Origin: Neofusicoccum parvum
Lineage: Eukaryota > Ascomycota > Dothideomycetes > Botryosphaeriales > Botryosphaeriaceae
NCBI GenBank assembly: GCA_020912385.1
Contig: CP087219.1
Coordinates: 1,550,001-1,614,000 of the forward strand
DNA length: 64,000 nt
Reading direction: 5' to 3'
Under the pieces are notes generated by a model. That model was given only the letters and a program-made list of their open reading frames with translations. It was not told where the DNA came from and searched no databases. This document shows, one piece after another, positions 1 through 9,139 of the stretch; within the stretch, counting starts at the first letter, position 1; each line of letters opens with the position of its first letter. The translations under genes were made by a program, and so were the position numbers.

Positions 1-54
1 GGGCGTCTCCCGTTGCTCCTGGATGGGAGACAGCGGCGTGGAAGCCTTGGACAT
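1..54 (-). CDS. N-terminal fragment of a leftward gene cut by the window edge
   Basis: Reading leftward from an ATG at 54-52, the frame is open to the window edge and gives 17-18 residues beginning MSKASTPLSPIQEQRET. The bases just upstream look like a fungal 5' leader, and the neighbouring gene at 554 points the other way, so 55-553 would be a shared divergent promoter. The fragment is Ser/Thr/Pro rich, as disordered N-termini often are, and shows no domain. It is too short to identify and could be chance. Confidence 0.4.
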   Translation of the reverse strand, partial: MSKASTPLSPIQEQRETP

Positions 55-553
55 GGTTGCGCGTTGTTTTGGGTGGTGTGAAGGTGTGCGTTGTGCTTGC
101 TTGTGACGCGCGTGGAGGCGGAAGGCTTGTAGGCCTGGGCTGAAAGCGCTGGAAGACAGTGACAGTGAAGAGTTGTTTTGCGCAGGCGGGCGCGTGTGCG
201 TGTTGTTCATATGCTTCTGCGCGCGACGCTAACCGAAAAGGGAGGTGGTGATGGCCTCCCTCTGCGACGACCACGTGCGGAGCTGGAAAAATTAGTCGCC
301 GCTGCGGTTGCCGTGTTCATATAAGCCGCCCTCAACTTTATACTGCTCACTTCAACGACTCCTCACTCTTTCATCCAAGTTGGGGTAGCTCTACGCTGCC
401 ATCCCCTCCTTCGGCCTCTCAGTGAGCCCCAATCACTTCAGCTCGCTGTCTCTTGAGCACCCCCAGTCCGGTTACCAAAGATCTGGTCCTTTGCTCTCCT
501 AAGCCATCCTCACTATACCACTCCGCTCCATTCCACTCCACTTCAGAGTCGTC
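55..553. promoter_or_regulatory. putative divergent promoter / 5' leader region
   Basis: No coding frame is supported here. A TATA-like CATATAAG lies at 318-325, about 230 bp before the ATG at 554. It is followed by a C/T-rich leader (about 360-550), common upstream of filamentous-fungal start codons. Confidence 0.35.
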
Positions 554-1315
554 ATGGCATCCTCCTCGCTAAACATGACCTTCAAAGACGCACAACACTT
601 TAGGGGAACAGCCCCCACAAGCAGTCTCATCAACCTCAGCATTGCGTCCGACAACGAGACCGTCCAGGCCATCCTCGACCGTCTCTTCACCACAGGTTAT
701 CAGAACGCCGAGCCTGTCATCGTTCCCAACGCAGCCATGGCGGCGCCTCCGAGACGCCGCGTCGAGATTACCGATTTCTATCCAACCAGCGGCACCGGCA
801 TCGAGCTCACCGTCCTGGGCCGCACCGCGCTCGAGTTCGAAGACGCACGCTTCGACGCCGAGATGCGTGTCCAGGTCCTGGAGGTGGAGAAGCTCAGGCT
901 GGAGTGCACGATCGACAAGCTCAACGAGCAGATCGTGGCCAAGGACCAGCAGATCGCAGAGAAGGATCTGAGGCTCAACCACGGCTACCACATCATGACC
1001 CGCATGAACGCGCAGCTGGACGAGTTGCGTGCCAACCTCCAACGGGTTAGCAACCAGCTTAGAGAGAAGCAGAGGAGGTACATCCTGCGGCAGAGGGAGC
1101 TTACCATACAGGTAACCAAGAACAATGGGCTTACCAGGGAGCGGGAGCAACTGCAGAGTGAGCAGGATAGTGCCTTGAAGACGATTACAGAGCTACAGGC
1201 TCAGAACACGCTCTTGAAGAGGGAGCTTGAGGTGTCCAAGGGCAAGGACAAGAGCATCAAGAAGCAGGTAAAGTATCTCGTAAAGAGGCTCAAGGATCAG
1301 CTGACACTAGTCTAA
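554..1315 (+). CDS. hypothetical coiled-coil protein, 253 aa
   Basis: Single-exon frame from ATG 554 (ACGTCATGG context similar to a Kozak site, after a pyrimidine-rich leader) to TAA at 1313-1315. Residues 1-95 are a mixed globular-looking part without a motif I know. Residues about 100-253 are rich in Glu, Lys, Gln, Arg and Leu with heptad-like spacing (VEKLRLECTIDKLNEQ and onward) and few helix breakers, which predicts a long coiled coil. There is no signal peptide or membrane segment. The likely role is self-association or scaffolding, but no function can be assigned. The opposite-strand frame at 569-1150 is a shadow of the coiled-coil codons. A second small coiled-coil gene lies at 7398. 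Confidence 0.75.
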   Translation: MASSSLNMTFKDAQHFRGTAPTSSLINLSIASDNETVQAILDRLFTTGYQNAEPVIVPNAAMAAPPRRRVEITDFYPTSGTGIELTVLGRTALEFEDARFDAEMRVQVLEVEKLRLECTIDKLNEQIVAKDQQIAEKDLRLNHGYHIMTRMNAQLDELRANLQRVSNQLREKQRRYILRQRELTIQVTKNNGLTREREQLQSEQDSALKTITELQAQNTLLKRELEVSKGKDKSIKKQVKYLVKRLKDQLTLV

Positions 1316-1770
1316 ACAATTCGTGGAGTAGCATCCGAGTCACCAGCCTGACAGCCACTTGTGGTCACGATCTTCGACCAAGAAGCTCCTGTCGAAGATC
1401 TTCAAGGGTCAGATGGCATAGGCAGTTGAATCAGTCATCCGGACGGTTTTGATAATCGAATTCAAGTACTTCTGCATCCTAACGAATGCTTCAATTGCCC
1501 ATGTGTGAACTGATTGCGATACATCCCGAAGCGACCTCATAGGTGCACGGTAGATTCGCGTGCGTGAGCTCCACCGTTCTCATTGGATCGACAACGTTCC
1601 ACGACATCAGGTTGGGCAAAAATCCCGCAAGGCTGCACAAGATCGCATCAGGCTGTCGCCTATTTAAACTAGCCTCGCTCCTGCAGCCTTCTGCCTGCGC
1701 CTTTCTCCTCTTTCCCCGCTTCCGAGAGATACCATATAACCCCCTCGTTTCCGAAGGTGCGCACAACTGT
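1316..1770. promoter_or_regulatory. intergenic region and promoter of the HET gene
   Basis: No supported gene. A TATTTAAA element at 1661-1668 lies 103 bp before the HET start at 1771 and is a plausible TATA box. The frame is open upstream of that ATG back to 1543, but the residues there do not look like a HET N-terminus. Confidence 0.4.
1661..1668 (+). promoter_or_regulatory. TATA-like box of the HET gene
   Basis: TATTTAAA, 103 bp upstream of the chosen HET start codon. The spacing suits a fungal TATA promoter with a short leader. Inferred from position and sequence only. Confidence 0.4.
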
Positions 1771-3291
1771 ATGGGTCGATACGAGTACCATGAAATCGAA
1801 GGCCAAGATAGCATCAGACTCGTTATCTTGCATCCAGGAGAGGGCCTCCAACCGGTCACTTGCGACATAATAACCTGCGATTTGGACAATGCCCCCGACT
1901 ATGAAGCCCTTTCATACACATGGGCCGACGAAAACGGCGATAAGACCCCAAGTCAATCAATATGGTGTGGTCCCGACAAGCAACAGATCAAGGTTACAAA
2001 GAACTGCGAGGCTGCCTTACGCCAGTTGCGCAGCCAAGACGACGTTAGGATCTTGTGGATTGATGCAGTGTGTATCAACCAAATGCTCGTTCAAGAGAAA
2101 AATCACCAGGTTTCTCTCATGTCCCGAATCTATCATTGTGCATCACGGGTAGTGGTGTATCTCGGTGGTGGCAGGGTAGAAAGTGACGAGTTTTTCGACG
2201 CCTTAAACAGCGGGATGTTCGACCAGTCCAGCCAGCCCCAAGGCAGAGAATCTTGCTTTGGACGCGCTATTTTCTTCCGGCAGTGGTTTACACGACTCTG
2301 GGTGCTGCAGGAAATTACATTAGCACGTGCTGCTACGGTAGTATGCGGAGACAAAACAACCCCTTGGCGGAGGCTCGCCCTATTTTACACGAACATGGTT
2401 CAGATGCCCCGGAGCCAGTATTCCACCGACGTCTTATTCAAATACGGAACTCAGGGTGTACAACCAATCGAAACTCTCCCAGATCTTTTCATCGCCTCTC
2501 AAAATCAGAAGGCGTCCGACCCTCGTGACAGAGTGTTTGCTCTACTGGGAATAGTGGAACCAGATGCCCGCGTTACCACAATGCCCGACTACAGACAGAC
2601 ACCAAAAGTGGTCTTTTACCGGCTCGTTATTTATTTCCTCGAAAAGTTTCGTATCCTATTCCCGCGGGGAGCCTCCTTATCCCCTCGAGAAGCCATTTGG
2701 ATGTACCAACCGCCAAGCTGGACGGAGGGGAATCAACTTTGGGTTAGCTTTCGGAATGGCGAATTCTACTTTTTCCGGAACTCCTGTAAGGACGAAAATT
2801 TGTGGAGTGAACTTCCCTGGAGTACCCCTTCCTGGATATTCAACTGGCCAGCTGGGTGTCATCCAGGTAAACCAATCTACCTCTCGAAAGATACTAGAGT
2901 TGATGTTCGGTCCATGACAACCATTTCAGTCACAGGCCAAAGATTGCTCAATGGATTTTTCGACTGGAAATTCGAAAACAGTGATCACATTGGATTCTAC
3001 GACGATGTATACGAGGTGGCAGAAGGATATGTGAAGATTTCTGAATCAAGTCACAGTTTACCATATAGACCAAGCCACAGGAAAAAGGATCCCAAGACTG
3101 CAAACGTTGTTGTTCTGAAGGTGTCGGATACATCGGGCATGATTCTTGTGCGCGATCGTGATGATCCTGAACACTACTATTTGCTTGATGGGATCTCCTA
3201 TCCTCGCCGTCATCGAGACCGAGAGCATCATTCACAGGACTTGCCCATGGAAAGCTGGCTAGATAAGCCTCGCATGTACCAAATTTTCTAA
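1771..3291 (+). CDS. HET-domain (heterokaryon incompatibility) protein, 506 aa
   Basis: I start at ATG 1771, because MGRYEYHEIE is where HET proteins normally begin and a TATA-like element sits 103 bp upstream; an in-frame start at 1543 would add 76 unlikely residues. The hallmark HET blocks are present in order: DYEALSYTW at 43-51, RILWIDAVCINQ at 93-104, the SLMSRIYHCASRVVVYLG block at 115-132 and RLWVLQE at 175-181. They are followed by DPRDRVFALLG, which links to the variable C-terminal half. No NACHT, NLR, ankyrin or WD repeats follow, so this is a stand-alone HET protein. HET domains are TIR-like effectors of allorecognition and cell death; the partner here is unknown. No intron or lesion is visible. 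The gene borders a repeat-rich interval, a usual setting for HET genes. Confidence 0.9.
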   Translation: MGRYEYHEIEGQDSIRLVILHPGEGLQPVTCDIITCDLDNAPDYEALSYTWADENGDKTPSQSIWCGPDKQQIKVTKNCEAALRQLRSQDDVRILWIDAVCINQMLVQEKNHQVSLMSRIYHCASRVVVYLGGGRVESDEFFDALNSGMFDQSSQPQGRESCFGRAIFFRQWFTRLWVLQEITLARAATVVCGDKTTPWRRLALFYTNMVQMPRSQYSTDVLFKYGTQGVQPIETLPDLFIASQNQKASDPRDRVFALLGIVEPDARVTTMPDYRQTPKVVFYRLVIYFLEKFRILFPRGASLSPREAIWMYQPPSWTEGNQLWVSFRNGEFYFFRNSCKDENLWSELPWSTPSWIFNWPAGCHPGKPIYLSKDTRVDVRSMTTISVTGQRLLNGFFDWKFENSDHIGFYDDVYEVAEGYVKISESSHSLPYRPSHRKKDPKTANVVVLKVSDTSGMILVRDRDDPEHYYLLDGISYPRRHRDREHHSQDLPMESWLDKPRMYQIF

Positions 3292-3539
3292 GATGATAAT
3301 TCTTTCCTACGCTAGAATGAATTCATAGGTATCAAGCCCCAATCTTCAGTACATAGCCTAAGCGAGCATTGCAGCGTTATCTCCTCTCTCAATATAGGAC
3401 TTGTAGCAAACGACAACTACCAGCCACACCAACGACCCTAAGCGCTCCGTACCTCACCTCACCGCTACAAGCCCTCTCTATATCCATCCACACCTTAACG
3501 TCCCCCACAGCCTTCCCAGACAACGGCACGTAAGCCAGG

Positions 3540-3665
3540 GCTCCCAACAAGCAAGCCAAGCAAGCCAAGCGGCCCTTGAGGGCCGCTTGCAAGCAGCCAG
3601 ACCTCCGCTTGGCTTACCAAGCGCTTGACCCGCTTGGCTTGCTAGGCTTGCAAGCGCTTGCTAAG
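3540..3665. repeat. interspersed AAGC/GCTTGG repeat block with a perfect palindrome
   Basis: The stretch is built from short direct and inverted copies of CAAGC, GCTTGG and AAGCGCTTG. It includes a perfect inverted repeat with 10-bp arms and a 2-nt centre at 3567-3588 (AAGCGGCCCT / AGGGCCGCTT). It may be a mobile-element end or a relic of a repeat family, but no transposase or reverse transcriptase frame is next to it. The strand is arbitrary. Confidence 0.55.
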
Positions 3666-3987
3666 CAAAAGTGGTGATACTTAGCATATTATTGCGGCTC
3701 TTATACCTAGAATAGATTTAGTACGCTCTACGGCTCCGCGTCCGCCGCCGCGCCCGCCGCCTTACCGGCCTCGCTACCCTCGCTACCCTTAGGTAGGCCT
3801 TTTATACATAAAATCCATACTTCAAACCCCAATCAATGCCATGTCCCTCCACCAGCGTCTCGTTCCCAAATACGCGCAACATGTACCCTCAGCCGGCCCG
3901 GAGCAGTACCGAAGCCGGCTGTTTGAGATCAGTACAAGGGCTGCGGTGTGAATCATTGGTAGAGCGGCTCACCGAGATCTCCATATT

Positions 3988-4385
3988 CAGCGAAGAAATC
4001 CCCGAATGGCGAGCCTGCATTGGGGGAATACGCAGACACCGGGTCTTGCGGCACTAGAACTGCAACCAGGAGATTCCTCAGCGCAAATGGTGCACAGCTG
4101 CAGCGTGTAGACGGCAGCATACCCGTTACGGTTCAGCAGGCCATCATCGCTCCAAAAGTATCCGGAATACTCGCGTAGTGTGCTATCGTCCTGGATCTTT
4201 GGTTGTGGAGTGAAATACAGATGCGAAAACTGAGTTCAACTTTGCTTGACGCCGCTCTGCTGAAACCCAAAGACGGAGTCAGGCCTCAGAATCCATCTCG
4301 CCCCACTTACGGGGCATACTGAAGTTCCCGGGAGCCATTAGAATGTATAGAGTGCCATCTGGGACGGTAAAATGGGTTAATGTCA
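3988..4385 (-). pseudogene. possible decayed coding remnant
   Basis: Read on the minus strand, two protein-like pieces lie in different frames. One runs from about 4385 to a TGA at 4288-4286 and contains VPDGTLYILMAPGNFS. The other runs from about 4229 to a TGA near 3990 and contains LREYSGYFWSDDGLLNRNG. Between them a GTAAGT donor (4310-4305) and several AG acceptors are present, but I found no splice that joins the two frames. This fits a broken gene or two unrelated chance frames. I do not recognise the family. Confidence 0.25.
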
Positions 4386-4539
4386 ACCACATTCGCCTCT
4401 CAAACACACGTCTCTTTACTGTTTTATCCATGTACCAGCACTACCTGTCTTACTGTTATGCAACGCACCTGCAACTACATGTAACACTTCCCCTTTATGC
4501 GCACGGATAGGTACACTTCCGAGTCCCGTTATGCACGCG

Positions 4540-4547
4540 TATATAAG
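4540..4547 (+). promoter_or_regulatory. orphan TATA-like element
   Basis: TATATAAG with an AATAAA-containing segment just after it (about 4563). The only rightward frame nearby is a 61-codon one at 4694-4879 without protein-like features, so this may be a relic promoter or chance. Confidence 0.2.
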
Positions 4548-5066
4548 AAGCCCAAGTAGGATGAATAAAGAAGGCAGCGGTGTCTACTTTCTCGCGCCGT
4601 TCAACAGTTAAAGAGTCGGTATATTAGCCGCAAAAAGCGGGGACTCGCTGCATTCAACTCCGAGACCTTGGCATGGGGAATTGCAGGTGAGGGATGGGAG
4701 ATTGTGTGCTTGACAAGCTTCCCCATTGGAGGTTGAAGTACGAAGACAAGTCAGCCTTCTTTTTTTTTGCTGGCGGCGTCACACCTGACGGAGACCGACA
4801 GAAACATGACCTCATCGTACGACTCTCCTACTTCGTTCACAGACCGCAGCTGTGTACATGCGAGCCCCCAATTTACTGAACACTGTAGAGGAGTATAATT
4901 GCTCCGGTGTAGCTAATGAAACCGAGCCCTTCGTCTACGCCGCGGCCATTGATAGAATAGATATTTTGCGCCCTTCGTTCAACTGCAAAGCTGCGTTTGT
5001 ATTTCATTTTCCATAACAGCGCATCCAGAAGAACCCAGGGGATGAGAAAATCAGGATTCTGGCCTC

Positions 5067-6375
5067 CTAATTGCACATTTCAATCCCCGCAATCCTGCAC
5101 AGACGCCAATCTTTCTTTGTCGCCGTTTCAAAACTGTCCACATTCAACACACCAACGCCTGCCTCCAGCAGCTGCTCCCAAATCTTGTTCCTCGTTGCCA
5201 CTGGCCAGCTTGGTATGCCCCAAGCTCTCACAACCAATCCCCTTTCCCTTGCGACACCAACAGCACTTTCCAACTTATGCATCTGATCGCTGCTTAGACT
5301 TTGTCCCAGACTGATTCCCCCCACCACGTCTTTAAGTGAAGCGCTTGCGTAGTGAGAGTTGGACTCATTGAAGCGATCGTCCGTGGCAAGCTTGTCCAAC
5401 GGCGCATCGTAGAACACGTCACCGTGGGGCGACGCGGCAATTTCCTCGAACGGCACGTCCCCAGTCGCAACGACCGTCAACGGCCCGGTGACCCGCATGC
5501 TCTCCTCGCGATCCCAGTAAGTCAGCCATTTCTGCGACCTGAAAGTCATCAGGTGGATCTGCAGTGCTCGCCAGACCGCGGCCGGGTCCTCGGATGGCTT
5601 GAAGTCGATCAGCAGGACAAGCGTGGTGGACGGGGATGACCCGAAGACACCAGCGGTAGGTTCGTCATCGGGCGAGGTTTGCTCGTATAGCATGCGGAAG
5701 AGCGGGGCGAGGTAAAGGCTGTCCAACGTTCGGTCGGGATCCAGTGAGTCCCGTGTGTGCCCCACGCGAAGCTCTATGTTCTTGATGAGGATGTTGTCTT
5801 GGATTCGGTCCTCTGATTGCAGTGGAAGCCAAATGTCGGCTTCGACACTGGCGCAGCCGTACGACAGCGCGTCGAAAAGTGGGACTTTACGCCAGTAGTC
5901 GTTGTGGGAGTGACAAGGGAGAGGACTGACGTCAAGATTGGCTCCATGACTGGAGTGATAGAGGATGAGGGGAACTGCGTCCGAAGGTTGCTTCCAGAGG
6001 GAGGAAATTTCGGAATAGGCGTTCGACTGATAAGAACCTGAGAATATGCTTTTGATCTTGAGGTACGCAATCAACAGCCATAGTCTACGATCATTAGCAA
6101 CCAGGTTTCCCTCTTTTTATGCTGATCTAGTGGACTCACACGACACCGAATGTGGAGATGGCAAGAAGAGAAACAATCGGCCTTGTTATCCGACGTCGCT
6201 TCCCTTGTCTTGCATTTGCTACGTAATGATCATCTCCCAACGAACAACTCGAGGATTCCCGAGAGCTGAGACGCCTCATGTAGATGCTGACCGGTTGAAG
6301 AAGATTGGTTCGGATACCTTGCATAGTGATTGTGTTTGGATCAAAGGCTAGCCTAGAGGCCGAGAAAAAGACCAC
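5067..6375 (-). CDS. AIM6: AIM6-like PLC-type phosphodiesterase, membrane-anchored, about 412 aa
   Basis: Two exons: 6375-6140 and 6084-5067. The 55-nt intron 6139-6085 (GTGAGT...GTAG) joins STFGV to VLWLLIAYLK in phase and so completes a hydrophobic membrane segment (about residues 65-85) after a basic stretch GKRRRITRP. After it come CHSHNDYW and SVEADIWL, the His/Asp-bearing blocks of the PLC-like phosphodiesterase TIM barrel found in fungal AIM6 proteins, then VLLIDFKPSED and a C-terminal NVDSFETA. The layout is a single-pass signal-anchor protein with its domain across the membrane. In yeast, AIM6 mutants show altered mitochondrial inheritance; the substrate is unknown. The start is uncertain: Met1 (6375), Met18 and Met33 (6279) are all in frame, and Met33 gives a normal short cytosolic tail. 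Confidence 0.82.
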
Positions 6376-7397
6376 AAGCCAGGAAGGTCGATGTCAAGTG
6401 TTCTGCCTGGTTGGATGCCGTGAACTTTCGGCCGCTGTAGGTTTTTTGCCGAGGGTAGGTTAACGGCGCCGCGTGAGAGCAGCAGATGTCGAGATTGTCG
6501 TTGCGCGTTTCGTCAGTTGCAGCATTCCCTCGTAAGGACCACAGCTGGAAAATGCGGTGTTGAACAAGAAAGTCCCTGCCAGTGGCCTCCGGAGGCGAGG
6601 GAGAACATTGACGGCGTCCTGTTTACTTATATGCGCGGCAATTTTGGGGAGCCTTGACCGCTCATAGCGTCGTGACTCGTATGTCCCCCCCTGAGCCACA
6701 ATAATGACGACGGCGCGTTGACGGAACAATGCGTGCGAAACTGCAAATCTGCTCGTATCCTAGGCAGCAACTAACCTTAGACCGGTACTAATTTTAGCAC
6801 TTCTAGCGTAGACCATCATACGAGAAAAAAGAGAAGAGAATTCTTCAAGTAGTGAAGCCATAGAACGACAGGCGGCGACATGGCGTCGTGAAAAGAAATG
6901 ATAGAAAAGGTGGAAAGATGAGGGTAGACAAAGCTATGTTTGCCAAGAAAAAAAAAGAAGTCTGGCGCAGATTGAAGTTCAACAACATGCCAAGACTCAC
7001 GATGATCTATGGCTCGATTTGTGTCAGTTCGATAAATCAAAACACTTGAATAAGTCAGTTCAAGGGGCGCAAATAGCCTATATTAATGAACTTGCACCAC
7101 CTCTCAATCAAGCAGCTCGGTTGAGAAAATGGAACTGATTCCCATCCCGCGCCTCACCGAATGCTCCAACTCTCTGAAAAGTTCATACGGTGACTGCGAG
7201 CCCACTCATTCGCCACATAACCCTACCGAGCAAGTTCCTCGTTCAACCTGCTGGGGTAATGTCTTACCTACAGACGAGGAGCCCACGTCCGTCGCCTTCG
7301 GCTGCCATGCCACTTCCTCCAAGAGAACCCGCACCCGCACCCGCACCCGCCACCCCAACAACCTCCGAGCCCGCACAAACCACCGCCGCGTCCAGCC
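6376..7397. other. intergenic; no gene supported
   Basis: Short open frames on both strands have no protein-like composition. A hexamer-like run of CCGCAC lies near 7327-7352, in the region that may be a leader or early coding part of the next gene. An ATG at 7129 opens a frame that could be a first exon, with donors GTGACT (about 7190) or GTAATG (about 7256). A branch-point-like CTAAC and TTCTCAG acceptor lie near 7514-7527. Confidence 0.35.
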
Positions 7398-7775
7398 ATG
7401 CCCGACAAACAGCCCACAACCTCCAACGCCACGCGCACCCCGCCTCCGGCCCCCCACAAGCCACCCACCCCACCACAGGTCCACCCTCGCCCCACCCACC
7501 AAGCAACCACCGCTAACCATTCTCAGCGAGCTGCTGCCAACCACATCGCCGCTCTCGAATACGAACTCCAGCACGAGCTATCCACGCGCGACGCCCTGCA
7601 GCAAATCGCCACGCTGCAAGCAGAGCTGGCGCACGAGATGGCGAAGCGCGCGGCGCTGCAGCAGAGCCTGCGGGTCGCGGAGGAGGAGTGCAGAGCTATG
7701 GAGCGGAAGTTCGAGTGGGGGGAGGCGAGGATTCAGGCTATGGAGGAGATGCTCGACCGTAATGGGTTGCCGTGA
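7398..7775 (+). CDS. small hypothetical coiled-coil protein, 125 aa (N-terminus uncertain)
   Basis: The frame from ATG 7398 to TGA 7773-7775 has a Pro/Thr-rich N-terminal half and a strongly heptad-patterned C-terminal half (residues about 47-120: ALEYELQHELSTRDALQQ, then LQAELAHEMAKRAALQQ), which predicts a coiled coil. The C-terminal half is convincing. The start is not: a CTAAC branch point and TTCTCAG acceptor at about 7513-7527 suggest the helical part is an exon spliced to an upstream exon in another frame (7129 or 7190). There is no signal peptide or known domain, and the function is unknown. The + frame 7129-7848 overlaps this gene and is partly a shadow of it. Confidence 0.5.
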   Translation: MPDKQPTTSNATRTPPPAPHKPPTPPQVHPRPTHQATTANHSQRAAANHIAALEYELQHELSTRDALQQIATLQAELAHEMAKRAALQQSLRVAEEECRAMERKFEWGEARIQAMEEMLDRNGLP

Positions 7776-9139
7776 TGGCAAGGAGGGTGGTGGACTGGGG
7801 AGTCATCGGTTTCGGGTCACTCGGCACAGGTCTGCTTGGAGGACTTGATGATTGGATAGAGAAAAGAGATGCTCTACGTCTAATGTGTATTCTCTGCATA
7901 ATTGAAATTTGGTTGTGAGAGAGAAAATGAGGAGATTATTACTGGACAATACAGACGTTCCAGGAATGCTCCTTGTAGCGGTTGGCGTTGCTCATGTTGA
8001 TTGAGTCAAAGAGTGTGGTGGTTATGTGGAAATGATTGCTGGATGATAATGACGGTAGATAACGAGTGTCGGTCGGCAATCAATGCATGTATTATAATTC
8101 TCTGCCTTGTTGTAGCGGGGTGTTTGAGTTTTAGACGGGTCTCGCTGATCCCGACCCTTCTCAGCTCTACAACGAACGCAATTCAAGGAAGCAAGCAAGA
8201 TTCTGTAAAGACGTGGCTGTGTACTATCCGATACCGTATAGCTCTTATTGAATGCCAAAGGAAGTCTAGAGCAGACAAAGACCATTGATCCGCTCCCGCG
8301 GATTCCTCTTACGCTCAGCCGCCTGCCACCCAGCCGCCACCACCCACCACCCCGCCCTAGCGCACCGCTCGAAGCGGCAAGACGATCGGCTTCGGCTACC
8401 CGTCTCTGCGCCATCCCCGCCAATCCCCACCACGGCCATCGCAGCCATGCCATCACGGCCACATCATCCCACATGCGGGTCGATGAAAACGAAACCAAGA
8501 AACCGACCATGCATCCGCAGCCACCAGCCGGCCCAACGACCCGCCCAACCCAGACACCCGAGGCAACGCCCACGACATCATCCCCGCCGCCGCCAGCACT
8601 CCGGCGGTCCAGCGACGAACCCCTCACCCTCCCGGCGGGGCGCGCGTCCTTAGCGGCCGCCGTCCCGCTCCCCACCGCGCGAGCAAGCGTGGCGAAATCA
8701 GCTTACGATCGAACAATATTTACACTTTTCGGCCGCGAATCGCGCGTCTGAGCTCGGCGGGCGGGCGGCAGGCGCGCGTCGCCGGGAATAAGGACGCGCG
8801 GGTGGTGGAGGGGCCCGGGTTTAAGGACGCGGGGCGAGTTGAGGGTGACGGACGGCGCGTCTGGGTCGAGGAGATTGGCCGGTGAGGTCGGGGAGATGTG
8901 TGGGTGTGATGCGCGCGTGCGCGACTCGGATAGAGTTTAGAGCTGGTGGGCCGCCGGCCGGGAATAAGGGATGTGGTGGCCGGCGACGAGGGTGCCCGGG
9001 CGGGAGGGCTGTGGTGCTGGCGTACATATATGGGGGTCTGGGTGGGTGGGGGGACTTGCTTTGGTGGTGGGCGGAATTGCTGCGTTGTCGAGCCTGTTCA
9101 CGCATTATACACTTTTTTTTGGTTACTAAAAGGGGCATC
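7776..9139. other. intergenic; no gene supported
   Basis: The stretch 8280-8700 is strongly C-rich on the + strand, so open frames run on both strands (for example 8248-8751 + and 8675-8022 -) with low-complexity Pro/Arg/Ala translations and no motif. The part from 8760 to 9139 is G-rich and leads into the monooxygenase. It may hold a promoter and leader; nothing else is visible. Confidence 0.4.

Larger units (their letters stand above)
3292..5066. other. gene-poor, repeat-bearing interval
   Basis: No intact gene is supported. It contains the CTTGG/AAGC repeat block (3540-3665), a short GC-rich patch (3733-3800), a possible decayed minus-strand coding remnant (3988-4385) and an orphan TATA-like element (4540-4547). 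The short open frames here have no recognisable protein features. Confidence 0.5.

Noticed and set aside
569..1150. 193-codon minus-strand frame opposite the coiled-coil gene at 554
   Set aside because: It is the antisense of heptad codons (GAG/AAG/CTG), which yields Leu/Val-rich open frames; no start context or splice logic supports it.
8022..8751. Overlapping frames on both strands (8248-8751 + and 8675-8022 -)
   Set aside because: Translations are low-complexity Pro/Arg/Ala or Gly/Trp runs caused by C-rich sequence, without motifs or splice sites that fit.
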